Assembly (NCBI RefSeq): GCF_001514205.1
Contig: NZ_KQ948766.1
Span: 191,759 to 255,758 of the forward strand
Origin: Streptomyces griseoruber
GTDB taxonomy: Bacteria > Actinomycetota > Actinomycetes > Streptomycetales > Streptomycetaceae
Direction: 5' to 3'
DNA: 64,000 bases
Shown here: piece after piece, positions 17,335 to 26,262 of the stretch
Numbering within the stretch: the stretch's first letter is position 1
How the letters are laid out: the number at the start of each line of letters is the position of its first letter
Program-made: the position numbers and the translations under genes
Notes under the pieces: model-generated
The model's input: only the letters and a program-made list of their open reading frames with translations
What the model was told of the DNA's origin: nothing
Database searches by the model: none

Positions 17335-20244
17335 CTGACTACGACGTTCCGAGAGCTCGGAATCCTTCCCGAGACCGCCGAGGCCCTGGAGGCCGTCGGC
17401 ATCACCGCTCCCTTCCCCATCCAGGAGATGACGCTCCCCGTGGCCCTGTCGGGCACGGACGTCATCGGCCAGGCCAAGACCGGCACCGGCAAGACGCTCG
17501 GCTTCGGACTCCCGCTCCTCGAGCGCGTGACCGTCCCCGCCGACGTCGAGGCCGGCCGCGCGAAGCCCGAGGACCTCACCGAGGCCCCGCAGGCACTCGT
17601 CGTCGTCCCCACGCGCGAGCTGTGCACCCAGGTCACCAACGACCTGCTGACCGCGGGCAAGGTGCGCAACGTGCGCGTCCTCGCCATCTACGGCGGCCGG
17701 GCCTACGAGCCCCAGGTCGAGGCCCTCAGGAAGGGCGTCGACGTCGTCGTCGGCACCCCCGGCCGGCTCCTCGACCTCGCGGGCCAGAAGAAGCTCAACC
17801 TCCAGCACATCAAGTCCCTCGTCCTCGACGAGGCCGACGAGATGCTCGACCTGGGCTTCCTGCCCGACGTCGAGAAGATCATCAACCTGCTGCCGGCGCG
17901 CCGCCAGACGATGCTGTTCTCGGCGACCATGCCGGGCGCGGTCATCGGTCTCGCCCGCCGCTACATGTCGCAGCCCACGCACATCCGCGCCACCGCGCCG
18001 GACGACGAGGGCGTGACCGTCGCGAACATCTCGCAGCACGTGTACCGCGCGCACAACATGGACAAGCCGGAGATGGTCGCGCGCATCCTCCAGGCCGACG
18101 GCCGTGGCCTCGCCATGATCTTCTGCCGCACCAAGCGCACCGCCGCCGACCTCGCCGACCAGCTCAAGCAGCGCGGTTTCGCCTCCGGCGCGGTCCACGG
18201 CGACCTCGGCCAGGGAGCGCGCGAGCAGGCGCTGCGCGCCTTCCGCAACGGCAAGGTGGACGTCCTCGTCTGCACCGACGTCGCCGCGCGCGGCATCGAC
18301 GTCGAGGGTGTCACCCACGTCATCAACTACCAGACCCCCGAGGACGAGAAGACCTACCTGCACCGCGTCGGCCGTACGGGCCGCGCGGGTGCGAAGGGCA
18401 TCGCGGTCACGCTCGTCGACTGGGACGACATCCCGCGCTGGCAGCTGATCAACAAGGCGCTGGAGCTGTCGTTCAACGATCCGCCGGAGACGTACTCCAC
18501 CTCCCCGCACTTCTACGAGGAGATGAACATCCCCGCGGGCACCAAGGGTGTCCTGCCGCGCTCGGAGCGCACCCGCGCGGGGCTGGACGCGGAGGAGCTG
18601 GAGGACCTGGGCGAGCCGGGCGGCCGCGGTGGCCGTGGCGGCCGGGGCGAGCGCGGCGGCCGGGGCGAGTCCCGTTCCGCCGACCGTTCCACCGAGCACG
18701 AGCGTCCGGCCCGTACGCCGCGCCGCCGCCGTCGTACGCGCGGCGGGAGCGTGCTCGACGGAGCGCCGGAGGTCTCGACGGCGGAGCAGACGCCGGTGGC
18801 CGAGGAGGCCGCAGCGTCCCGCACCCCGCGTCGCCGACGCCGTACGCGCGCCGGAGCGGCCGCCGAGACGGCTCCCGTGACCGCCGTGACGTCCGCCGCC
18901 CCTGAGGCCGCGGAGGCAGCCCTGACGACCGCGGAGGGACCGTCCCTGGACGCCCCCGAGGCCCCGCAGGCCACGGAGGCACCGGCCAACCCGCGCCGCC
19001 GCCGCACCCGCCGGTCCGCGGAGACCGCCCCGGCCACGGAGACGGCCGAGGCGACGGAGCTGACGTCGGCTCAGATCCCGTCCGCCGAAACGGCCGTGGC
19101 CACGGCCGAGGGCACGGAGGCGGCCCCCGAGGCCCCCGCCGCGCCGCGCCGCCGTACCCGCAAGGCCACCGCTGCGGCTCCGGCCGCCGAGGCCGTCGTC
19201 GAGACGGTCGAGACGGTCCCGGCCGCGGAGGTCACCGAGGCCGTCGAGGCCAAGCCGCGCCGCACCCGCAAGACCGCTGCCGCCGCCCCGGCGGAAGCCG
19301 CCGTGGACACCGCCGAAGCGGTCGAGGCCAAGCCCCGCCGCACCCGCAAGACGGCCGCTGCCAAGACGGCCGCTCCGGCGGAAGCCGCGGTCGACACGGC
19401 CGAGGCCGTCGAGGCCAAGCCGCGCCGCACCCGCAGGACCGCTGCCGCCGCCCCGGCGGAAGCCGCCGTGGACACCGCCGAAGCGGTCGAGGCCAAGCCC
19501 CGGCGCACCCGGAAGACCGCTGCCGCCGCCCCGGCCGAGGTCGTCGAGGCGACCGAGGCCAAGCCGCGCCGCACCCGCAAGACCGCGGCCACCACGGTGA
19601 CGGCCGAGGCCGAGGCCGCGGTCGACACGGCCGAGGCCGTCGAGGCCAAGCCCCGGCGCCGGACCACCCGCAAGGCCGCCGAGGCCCCGGAGACGGCCGC
19701 CACGGCCGGGATCCCGGCCCAGGCCACGGCCGAGGAAGCGGAGGCCAAGCCGCGCCGCACCCGCAAGACCGCGGCCACCGCCCCGGCGGAAGCCGCCGTG
19801 GACACCGCCGAAGCGGTCGAGGCCAAGCCCCGCCGCACCCGCAAGACGGCCGCTGCCGCCGCCCCGGCCGAGGCCGTCGAGGCGACCGAGGCCAAGCCGC
19901 GCCGCACCCGCAAGACCGCGGCCACCACGGTGACGGCCGAGGCCGCTGTGGACACCGCCGAAGCGGTCGAGGCCAAGCCGCGCCGCACCCGCAAGACGGC
20001 CGCTGCCGCCGCCCCGGCCGAGGCCGTCGAGGCGACCGAGGCCAAGCCCCGCCGCACCCGCAAGACCGCGGCCACCACGGTGACGGCCGAGATCCCGGCG
20101 CAGGCCACGGCCGAGGAAGCGGAGGCCAAGCCCCGGCGCACCCGGCAGACCGCTGCCGCCGCCCCGGCCGAGGCCGCCGAGGCGAAGCCGAGGGTGCGCC
20201 GCACCCGTAAGGCGACGGCCGCCGTGGAACCCACGGACGGCTGA
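17335..20244 (+). CDS. DEAD-box RNA helicase with a long repetitive basic tail
   Basis: 969 residues if started at CTG 17335. The helicase core covers about 1-430: a Q-motif region (FPIQ), Walker A AKTGTGKT (47-54), DEAD at 165-168, SATMP, and HRVGRTGRAG. This is an ATP-dependent RNA unwinding enzyme, probably for ribosome assembly or cold stress. After an RGG-like GGRGGRGG patch, four RRRRRTR-type basic blocks occur, and then from about residue 636 to the end come 13 copies of an AKPRRTRKT unit alternating with Ala/Glu-rich spacers, likely an RNA-binding tail. The homologous N-terminus (TTTFRELGIL) is preceded in frame only by CTG, which has a GAAGAGG site 7 nt upstream; no ATG or GTG lies close by. 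Confidence 0.9.
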   Translation: MTTTFRELGILPETAEALEAVGITAPFPIQEMTLPVALSGTDVIGQAKTGTGKTLGFGLPLLERVTVPADVEAGRAKPEDLTEAPQALVVVPTRELCTQVTNDLLTAGKVRNVRVLAIYGGRAYEPQVEALRKGVDVVVGTPGRLLDLAGQKKLNLQHIKSLVLDEADEMLDLGFLPDVEKIINLLPARRQTMLFSATMPGAVIGLARRYMSQPTHIRATAPDDEGVTVANISQHVYRAHNMDKPEMVARILQADGRGLAMIFCRTKRTAADLADQLKQRGFASGAVHGDLGQGAREQALRAFRNGKVDVLVCTDVAARGIDVEGVTHVINYQTPEDEKTYLHRVGRTGRAGAKGIAVTLVDWDDIPRWQLINKALELSFNDPPETYSTSPHFYEEMNIPAGTKGVLPRSERTRAGLDAEELEDLGEPGGRGGRGGRGERGGRGESRSADRSTEHERPARTPRRRRRTRGGSVLDGAPEVSTAEQTPVAEEAAASRTPRRRRRTRAGAAAETAPVTAVTSAAPEAAEAALTTAEGPSLDAPEAPQATEAPANPRRRRTRRSAETAPATETAEATELTSAQIPSAETAVATAEGTEAAPEAPAAPRRRTRKATAAAPAAEAVVETVETVPAAEVTEAVEAKPRRTRKTAAAAPAEAAVDTAEAVEAKPRRTRKTAAAKTAAPAEAAVDTAEAVEAKPRRTRRTAAAAPAEAAVDTAEAVEAKPRRTRKTAAAAPAEVVEATEAKPRRTRKTAATTVTAEAEAAVDTAEAVEAKPRRRTTRKAAEAPETAATAGIPAQATAEEAEAKPRRTRKTAATAPAEAAVDTAEAVEAKPRRTRKTAAAAAPAEAVEATEAKPRRTRKTAATTVTAEAAVDTAEAVEAKPRRTRKTAAAAAPAEAVEATEAKPRRTRKTAATTVTAEIPAQATAEEAEAKPRRTRQTAAAAPAEAAEAKPRVRRTRKATAAVEPTDG
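19246..20219 (+). repeat. In-gene degenerate tandem repeats coding for the helicase tail
   Basis: Thirteen copies of a unit coding AKPRRTRKT with variable 15-30 residue Ala/Val/Glu spacers. Several spacers are almost identical at DNA level, for example AAVDTAEAVE recurs many times and the block from about 19857 recurs near 19990. Because of the repeats all six frames are open here, so antisense ORFs in this stretch are artefacts. Copy number probably varies between strains. Confidence 0.85.
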
Positions 20245-20264
20245 CCGGCACCGGCTGCACGGAC

Positions 20265-20304
20265 CGACGGCCCGGCTCCTCCCCACGGAGGAGCCGGGCC
20301 GTCG
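20265..20304 (+). terminator. Perfect 18-bp hairpin after the helicase gene
   Basis: Arms 20265-20282 and 20287-20304 are exact complements with a 4-nt loop (CCAC), 20 nt after the helicase stop codon. Confidence 0.85.
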
Positions 20305-20359
20305 GCGTTCCCGCCCGGCCGCCCGTCCCCGCGTCGACCCCTGCGGGTAGCCTCAGCAC

Positions 20360-21247
20360 GTGACCAGGCCGACCACCTCCTCGACCCCCTTCCCCCCGCC
20401 TCCCGGCGCCCGTGCGTACGCGCTGCGGACCGCGCGCGGTGACTTCGCCGTCGTCGACTCGCCGGCGGCCGCCGGTGTCGAGGTGCGGGGCGTGGCCCTG
20501 CTGCTGCCCGGCTTCACCGGCAGCAAGGAGGACTTCCACCGGTTGCACGGGCCCTTGGCGGCGCGCGGCTACCGGACGGTCACCGTGGACGGACGCGGAC
20601 AGAACGAGTCCGACGGGCCGGCCGACGACGAATCGCCGTACGCCCGCGAGGAGTTGGCCCAGGACGTCCTCGCGCAGGCGGCCGCGCTCGGCACCCCCGT
20701 GCATCTGGTCGGGCACTCCCTGGGCGGCCAGATCGCCCGTGCGGCGGTCCTGCTGGACCACGCCCCCTTCCTGTCCTTCACGCTGATGTCCTCCGGCCCG
20801 GCCGAGATCTCGGAGTCGCAGAAGCTGCGGGTGAAACTGCTGCACGACGCGCTCGCCGTGATGACGATGCCCGAGGTGTGGGAGGCGATCGTGGCGATGG
20901 GCCCGCCGGAGGAGGTCGGCGGTCCGGCGCGCGGCTTCGGGGATCCCGAGCAGCTCCGGCTGCGCTGGCTGAACCACAAGCCGGCCCAGCTTCTCGCCAC
21001 GGGCCGTCAGTTGTGCGCCGAGCCGGACCGCGTCGCCGAACTCGCCGCCGTACCGCTGCCGTTCCACGTGTTGTCGGGCGCGCGGGACGACACCTGGCCG
21101 GTGCCGCTGCTGGACGAGATGGCCGTACGGCTGCGGGCCGACCGGACCGTCGTCCCGGAGGCCGAGCACTCCCCCAACCTGGACCGGCCGCTGCCGACGG
21201 CCCGGGGTCTCGCCGACTTCTGGGACCGCCGGCGACGCCGGGACTAG
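20360..21247 (+). CDS. Alpha/beta hydrolase
   Basis: 295 residues, GTG start. TAGCCT ends exactly 6 nt before the GTG, so the transcript is probably leaderless. Core motifs: LLLPGFTGSKEDF (oxyanion loop), GHSLGGQIAR (nucleophile Ser), a SGARDDTWP segment with the acid, and EAEHSPNLD with the catalytic His. It is probably a cytosolic esterase or C-C hydrolase of unknown substrate. Its stop overlaps the stop of the convergent NYN gene by 4 nt. Confidence 0.88.
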   Translation: MTRPTTSSTPFPPPPGARAYALRTARGDFAVVDSPAAAGVEVRGVALLLPGFTGSKEDFHRLHGPLAARGYRTVTVDGRGQNESDGPADDESPYAREELAQDVLAQAAALGTPVHLVGHSLGGQIARAAVLLDHAPFLSFTLMSSGPAEISESQKLRVKLLHDALAVMTMPEVWEAIVAMGPPEEVGGPARGFGDPEQLRLRWLNHKPAQLLATGRQLCAEPDRVAELAAVPLPFHVLSGARDDTWPVPLLDEMAVRLRADRTVVPEAEHSPNLDRPLPTARGLADFWDRRRRRD

Positions 21248-22140
21248 TACTGCGACTGCGCGTGCTCCCAGAAGCCGTCCCGCAGCGCGCGCCGCAGGTC
21301 GGACTGGCCGCGCAGGGAGTACTGAAGGATGCCCTCGGCCTCCACGAGGAGGTCCTGGTCGACGGAGCCGGGCAGGTAGGGGTGGCCGGGCAGCAGCTCG
21401 ACCAGGGCCTCCCGGCCGCGCGCCGCGAGCCACTTCGCCGCGATCTGGGCGCCGACGAAGCGGACGTCCTCGCGGGTGGGCCGGCTGGCGCCGCTCGCCT
21501 CGTAGGCCGGGGCGGTGCGCCGGACGACGTACGGCTTGAAGAAGTCGAGGTCGAGGGTGCGCTGGCTGTCGACCTCCCAGAGCAGCGGCTCGGCCTGGTT
21601 GCGGCCCTCGGGTGCCTCGATGCCCCACAGGTGGACGCGGGCGCCGTACCCCTGGGCGGCTTCGACGGCCGAGACCAGGTCCTCGTCGCCGCCGAGCAGG
21701 GCCGCGTCGCTGATGGCGCGGTGCCGGGCCAGTGACTCCAGGTCGGTCCGGATCAGCGAGTCGACGCCCTTCTGCTGGTTGTTGGCGTTGAGGTTGCCCA
21801 ACCGGACCTTGACGTCGGGGAGTTCGGCGATGGACTGCTGTTCGGCGGTGTGGATGCGGCGCCGGGCGCCGTCGTACCAGTAGACGCGCAGCAGGCGGCT
21901 GTCCGCGAAGATCGTGCGGGCGCGGTCGATGAGCGCCTCGATCAGTCCCTCGGCGTCGAGCTCGTAGGCCCTGCGGTCCTCCGTCCCGGCGATGAGCCGG
22001 CCCGCGGCGGCGTAGAGATACCCCGCGTCGACGAAGATCGCATGGGTCGAGGGCGTCTTGGCCACCTCGGCGAGCATGCGGGTCAGCAGCTCGTTCGTGC
22101 GGTCGATGCGGGCGGCGAGGGCCGGGAGGTCGTCGTTCAT
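21244..22140 (-). CDS. NYN-domain (PIN-like) nuclease
   Basis: 298 residues from ATG 22140; another in-frame ATG nine bases upstream (22149) is possible. The NYN core shows AIFVDAGYLY (acidic residue on strand 1), KGVDSLIRTDL, and SDAALLGGDEDLVSAV, the acidic cluster expected for a metal-dependent RNase of the NYN/LabA type. A C-terminal ~100-residue helical extension follows. It probably processes or degrades RNA in the cytosol; the target is unknown. Confidence 0.82.
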   Translation of the reverse strand: MNDDLPALAARIDRTNELLTRMLAEVAKTPSTHAIFVDAGYLYAAAGRLIAGTEDRRAYELDAEGLIEALIDRARTIFADSRLLRVYWYDGARRRIHTAEQQSIAELPDVKVRLGNLNANNQQKGVDSLIRTDLESLARHRAISDAALLGGDEDLVSAVEAAQGYGARVHLWGIEAPEGRNQAEPLLWEVDSQRTLDLDFFKPYVVRRTAPAYEASGASRPTREDVRFVGAQIAAKWLAARGREALVELLPGHPYLPGSVDQDLLVEAEGILQYSLRGQSDLRRALRDGFWEHAQSQY

Positions 22141-22250
22141 CGCCTCCATTGTCCCGGCGGTCACGCTGTGAACACAACCGATCCCGTTCAGTCTCCGCAC
22201 ACACTCTTACCAACGGGTAATTAGCCGTTCGAAAAATTTCTTTAGCGTAG

Positions 22251-22276
22251 GGAATGTTTGTAACACGCAGCCCGTT
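22251..22276 (+). promoter_or_regulatory. Sigma-R type promoter of the 50-aa gene
   Basis: GGAAT (22251-22255), exactly 18 nt, then GTT (22274-22276), a full match to the Streptomyces sigma-R consensus. Transcription would start near 22283, about 50 nt before the GTG. The surrounding region is unusually AT-rich. Confidence 0.75.
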
Positions 22277-22333
22277 GACTCCTCATGTAGCAAGCAATCC
22301 TCCAGGAGGATGACCAGACGAAGGGAGAAGCCT

Positions 22334-22486
22334 GTGCGCTTCGAAATCATGCGACTCGACGACGTCGACGGCACGCCCGTGGACAGCACCGTCGTGGACG
22401 CCGCCTCCGTCAACAGGATCGTGCAGGACGCCGCCGCCATCGGGCAGCGGCTCTGGATCCGACCGGCCGACTCCGCGGCCTCGTAG
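22334..22486 (+). CDS. Conserved 50-residue protein under a sigma-R type promoter
   Basis: 50 residues starting GTG with AAGGGAG about 6 nt upstream, running from MRFEIMRLDDVDG to ADSAAS. It is acidic in the first half and has no Cys. I believe close relatives occur across Streptomyces, but no function is known to me. The sigma-R-like promoter upstream suggests a role in thiol or oxidative stress. A perfect hairpin follows 22 nt after the stop, so it is a single-gene transcript. Confidence 0.85.
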   Translation: MRFEIMRLDDVDGTPVDSTVVDAASVNRIVQDAAAIGQRLWIRPADSAAS

Positions 22487-22507
22487 TCCGCGGGACCTTA
22501 CACACTT

Positions 22508-22546
22508 CAGAGCCCCGTACGGCGCCGATCGCCGTACGGGGCTCTG
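22508..22546. terminator. Perfect 17-bp hairpin between convergent genes
   Basis: Arms 22508-22524 and 22530-22546 are exact complements with a 5-nt loop. It lies between the 50-aa gene and the convergent MarC gene and can serve both. Confidence 0.85.
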
Positions 22547-22561
22547 TGCGTGTACGCCGGG

Positions 22562-23167
22562 TCAGCTCGCCCGGACGACCTGGGTGACCCCGTTGATGAT
22601 CTGCTGGACGGCGATCGCGGAGAGCATCATGCCCGCGAGCCGGGTCACCAGGACCACACCGCCGTCCTTGATGACGCGGATGATCAGCAGCGAGTAGCGC
22701 ATCACCAGCCACAGCACGACATGGATGGCGAGGATCGCCACCCACACCGACACCTGCATGGCGAAACCGTCGGCCTTCTGCACGGCCAGGATGACCGACA
22801 CGATCGCGCCCGGCCCGGCCAGCAGCGGCATGCCCAGCGGCACGAGCGCCACGTTGACGTCCTTGGTCTGCTTCGGCTCGTCGGTCTTGCCGGTGAGCAG
22901 GTCGAGCGCGATCAGCAGGAGCAGCAGCCCGCCCGCGATCATCAGCGCGGGCACGGAGACGTGCAGGTAGGTCAGGATCTGGTGCCCGAGGAGCCCGAAG
23001 ACGGTGATGACACCGCCCGCGACGCAGACGGCCTGGAACGCCATCCGCTTCTGTACCTTGCCGGGGCGTCCGGCGGTCAGCGCGAGGAAGATCGGGGTGA
23101 TCCCCGGGGGATCCATGATGACAAAAAGGGTCAGGAACAGAGAGCCGAAGACGGCAATATCGAACAT
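22562..23167 (-). CDS. MarC-family integral membrane protein
   Basis: 201 residues with six hydrophobic segments. FVIMDPPGITPIFLAL at the N-terminus and PLGMPLLAGPGAIVSV in the middle are the two MarC/YhgN half-repeat signatures. The family was first linked to multiple antibiotic resistance, but transport activity is unproven. ATG 23167 begins the first helix; the longer frame upstream is in the neighbouring gene's shadow. It lies 52 nt downstream of the PHP gene, so the two may be co-transcribed. Confidence 0.9.
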   Translation of the reverse strand: MFDIAVFGSLFLTLFVIMDPPGITPIFLALTAGRPGKVQKRMAFQAVCVAGGVITVFGLLGHQILTYLHVSVPALMIAGGLLLLLIALDLLTGKTDEPKQTKDVNVALVPLGMPLLAGPGAIVSVILAVQKADGFAMQVSVWVAILAIHVVLWLVMRYSLLIIRVIKDGGVVLVTRLAGMMLSAIAVQQIINGVTQVVRAS

Positions 23168-23219
23168 CAGTACAGAGACCTTGCGGGAAAGAGGGAGGAC
23201 GGACGGGCGGAGGTGACCC

Positions 23220-24077
23220 TCAGGCCCCGCCGGTCCCCGGCACGGGGAACGCCCCGGTGGCACGCCGGGTGATCTCCCCGTACACCTCGGGGTCGGTCGT
23301 GTACTCGCCGAGCACACAGGTCTTGCGGCTGCCGTGGTAGTCGGAGGAGCCGGTGACGAGGAGCCCGAGGTCCTCGGCCAGCCCGCGCAGCCGGGCGCGG
23401 GTGTCCTCGTCGTGGTCCATGTGGTCGACCTCGATGCCGTCGAGGCCGGCGGCGGCCAGCTCGGCGATCGCGGACTCCGGGACCGTACGGCCGCGCTTGA
23501 CGGCGCCCGGGTGCGCGAAGACGGTGACCCCGCCCGCACCCTTGACCAGCCGGATCGCCTCGAAGGGGTCCGTCTCGTGCTTCTCGACACAGGCCCGGCC
23601 GCCGTCGGCGAGCCAGTCCTGGGTGAAGGCGTCGCTCACGCTCGGCACGACACCGAGCTCGACCAGCGCGGTCGCGACATGCGGCCGCCCCACGGAACCG
23701 TCACCGGCGATCCGCGCGACCTGCTCCCAGGTGACGGGCACGCCCAGCCCCTGGAGCTTGGCGATCATGCCCCGCGCCCGCGGCACCCGGTCGTCGCGCA
23801 CCAGCTCGCGCTCGGCGAGCAGGGCGGGCTCCTCGGGGTCGAAGAGATAGGCCAGCATGTGCAGGGAGACCCCGTCGATCCGGCACGACAGCTCGGCGCC
23901 GGTGACCAGGGTGAGCCCCTCGGGCAGCGCGCCGATCGCCTCCGCGTACCCGCGGGTGGTGTCGTGATCGGTCAGCGCGATGACGTCCAGTCCACCGGCG
24001 GCGGCGTTCCGCACCAGCTCGGCGGGGGTGTCGGTGCCGTCGGACGCCGTGGAGTGGCAGTGCAGATCGATGCGCAC
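23220..24077 (-). CDS. PHP-domain phosphoesterase (TrpH / RNase AM type)
   Basis: 285 residues from GTG 24077, chosen because RIDLHCHSTASDG is the first PHP metal motif and a GGAG site lies 7 nt upstream. Other metal-site segments are ITDHDT-type ALTDHDTTRGY, VTGAELSC, FAHPG and TGSSDYHG. The family removes 3'-phosphates from nucleoside 3',5'-bisphosphates or trims RNA 5' ends. Cytosolic. The upstream 70-codon extension of the frame has no ribosome site. Confidence 0.9.
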   Translation of the reverse strand: MRIDLHCHSTASDGTDTPAELVRNAAAGGLDVIALTDHDTTRGYAEAIGALPEGLTLVTGAELSCRIDGVSLHMLAYLFDPEEPALLAERELVRDDRVPRARGMIAKLQGLGVPVTWEQVARIAGDGSVGRPHVATALVELGVVPSVSDAFTQDWLADGGRACVEKHETDPFEAIRLVKGAGGVTVFAHPGAVKRGRTVPESAIAELAAAGLDGIEVDHMDHDEDTRARLRGLAEDLGLLVTGSSDYHGSRKTCVLGEYTTDPEVYGEITRRATGAFPVPGTGGA

Positions 24078-24209
24078 GAACGGACTCCAAGCGGGACGAC
24101 ATCGGGGCGGCATACGGAAGGGACGCCTCAGCATAGCCCAGATTCGAACACCGGATGTCACACCCGAAGCAGGGGTTCACCCCCTACAACAGGCGGGGCG
24201 CGCCACCCC

Positions 24210-24851
24210 TCACGGCTTGAGCAAGCGCGGCGAGAGCGCCCCGCAGGGCACCAGCTCGACCTCCGCCCCCGCATCCCGCAGATCCGTCAGCACCAGCTCG
24301 TCGTACATCAGCAGCCCGGCCTGCTCGGGCCAGATCACCGCCCACAGCCACAGCCCGCGGGCCTCCCCCGCGAACACGGCCCGGTCGTCCGGCACCCCGG
24401 AGACATGCCAGAGCGGCGTGGGCCGCCCGACGGCCAGCACCTTCGCCTGCGCGGGTTTCTCGACGCTCATGTACGGCCCCGGATCCGGCCCGTCGATCCC
24501 GGCGTACCGCGCACCGAGCCCCACCCCGAGCTCCTCCGCGACGAGGATCAGCTCGGCCACCCCGCCCAGCGGACCGGGCCCGGAGCAGGCGACCGCGGTC
24601 GCGCGACCGCCGCTGCGGTCGTCACCGGCGTACGTCACCCCCGTGAACAACCACCCGACCGGCAGCGGCCACGGCATCCACACGGGCACCTGGGTGCGGT
24701 GCACCACGACACTGAGGGCCTCGACGCTGGGCGGGATCACGGGCTGGAGTGGATGCACCGTCCCGTGCACATCGCACTGCCAGGAGTCGGAGAAGAGTCC
24801 GGGAGCCCTGACCCGGCCACCACACTTCGGGCAACTGGGTTCGCCCCTCAT
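24210..24851 (-). CDS. DUF6758-like protein with an N-terminal zinc ribbon
   Basis: 213 residues. CPKCGG near residue 7 and Cys-Asp-Val-His about 18 residues on form a probable zinc site. The rest is a Trp- and Gly-rich domain with no signal peptide. I recognise it only as a conserved Streptomyces hypothetical (DUF6758 by memory). The ATG at 24851 precedes the first CxxC. There is no clear function. Confidence 0.65.
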   Translation of the reverse strand: MRGEPSCPKCGGRVRAPGLFSDSWQCDVHGTVHPLQPVIPPSVEALSVVVHRTQVPVWMPWPLPVGWLFTGVTYAGDDRSGGRATAVACSGPGPLGGVAELILVAEELGVGLGARYAGIDGPDPGPYMSVEKPAQAKVLAVGRPTPLWHVSGVPDDRAVFAGEARGLWLWAVIWPEQAGLLMYDELVLTDLRDAGAEVELVPCGALSPRLLKP

Positions 24852-24971
24852 AGGGCCCCACGGTCCTACCCGAGCAGGCCCACGTCAAGGACGATCACCC
24901 GTCCGGCCGGAACGGGTTCACCGGAAACGGATGCATGTAGCTTGCATTAATTAGCCGACCTAACTTATCGT

Positions 24972-26189
24972 GTGTATATGCCAACCACTTCCGGTCTTCT
25001 GCGTCAGCCCAGGGCGGTGTGGGCGACGGCCGGCGCCTCCGTCGTCGCCTTCATGGGCATCGGACTGGTCGACCCGATCCTGCCGTCCATCGCGCAGGGT
25101 CTCGACGCCACCCCCAGCCAGGTCTCCCTGCTCTTCACCTCGTACTTCCTGATCACCGCGTTCGCGATGCTGGTGACGGGCTTCGTCTCCAGCCGGATCG
25201 GCGGCCGCAGGACCCTGCTGCTCGGGCTCGCGTTCGTCGTGGTCTTCGCGGGCCTGGCCGGCACCTCGGACTCGGTCGCCGAACTCGTCGGCTTCCGCGC
25301 CGGCTGGGGCCTGGGCAACGCCCTCTTCGTGTCGACGGCCCTCGCCGTCATCGTCGGCGCGGCGGCCGGCGGCAGCGCCGCCGCGATCCTGCTGTACGAG
25401 TCCGCCCTCGGCCTCGGCATGGCCTGCGGCCCCCTGCTCGGCGCGGTGCTCGGCGACGCGAGCTGGCGCTACCCCTTCTTCGGCACCGCGTTCCTGATGG
25501 CCGTCGGCTTCCTGTGCATCACGGCGTTCCTGAAGGAACAGCCGAAGCCCGCCCGGAAGACCTCGCTCCTCGACCCGGTGAAGGCACTCGGCCACGGCGG
25601 TCTCGCCTCCGCGGCGGCCTCGGCGTTCTTCTACAACTACACGTTCTTCACCGTGCTGGCCTTCACCCCGTTCGTGCTGGACATGACCCCCTACAAGTCG
25701 GGGGCGGTGTTCTTCGCCTGGGGTGTGCTGCTCGCCGTCTTCTCGGTGGTCGTGGCACCCCGGCTGCAGGAGCGGTTCGGCTCACTGAAGGTGCTCGGCG
25801 GCTCGCTGGTGCTGCTCGCGGCCGATGTGCTGGTCCTCGGCTACGGCTCGCACACCACGGCGATCGTCTGCACGATCCTGTCCGGCGCGTTCATCGGCGT
25901 GAACAACACCGTCTACACCGAGCTGGCGCTCGGCGTGTCCGACGCCCCGCGGCCGGTGGCGAGCGCGGGCTACAACTTCGTGCGGTGGTTCGCCGCGGCG
26001 GCCGCGCCCTACTTCGCGCCGAAGATCGAGGAGTGGACCGACCTCCATGTCCCGTTCGTGGTCGCGGCGGTCACCGCGGTCCTCGGCGCGGTCGTGGTCG
26101 CCGTACGGCGCAAGGCCCTCACGCACGAGGCCGAGGAGCTGACGCTGCGACACGCCACCGAGGACTCGGTCGGCGTCTTCGCGAACTGA
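24972..26189 (+). CDS. MFS drug/metabolite efflux transporter
   Basis: 405 residues with 12 hydrophobic helices. The loop 2-3 signature is SSRIGGRRTLLL (motif A), and helix 5 has GLGMACGPLLGAVLG (motif C), which marks DHA1-type proton-coupled exporters. Start is GTG 24972 or ATG 24978; no ribosome site is visible. The sequence before it (24935-24970) is strikingly AT-rich, with a TAGCTTGCATTAATTAGC-like palindromic stretch that may be a regulator site. The substrate is unknown. Confidence 0.85.
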   Translation: MYMPTTSGLLRQPRAVWATAGASVVAFMGIGLVDPILPSIAQGLDATPSQVSLLFTSYFLITAFAMLVTGFVSSRIGGRRTLLLGLAFVVVFAGLAGTSDSVAELVGFRAGWGLGNALFVSTALAVIVGAAAGGSAAAILLYESALGLGMACGPLLGAVLGDASWRYPFFGTAFLMAVGFLCITAFLKEQPKPARKTSLLDPVKALGHGGLASAAASAFFYNYTFFTVLAFTPFVLDMTPYKSGAVFFAWGVLLAVFSVVVAPRLQERFGSLKVLGGSLVLLAADVLVLGYGSHTTAIVCTILSGAFIGVNNTVYTELALGVSDAPRPVASAGYNFVRWFAAAAAPYFAPKIEEWTDLHVPFVVAAVTAVLGAVVVAVRRKALTHEAEELTLRHATEDSVGVFAN

Positions 26190-26262
26190 CGGGCCCGCGG
26201 ACCGGCGGACCTTGCCAACCGAAGGTTTTCGGCCACCGGTTGGTGACCTTCCTCACGAAGCG

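Noticed and set aside
17284..22213. Very long antisense ORFs opposite the helicase and its neighbours
   Set aside because: High GC and the repeat structure keep all frames open; products are Arg/Gly/Ala-rich with no domain, while the sense frame has full helicase motifs.
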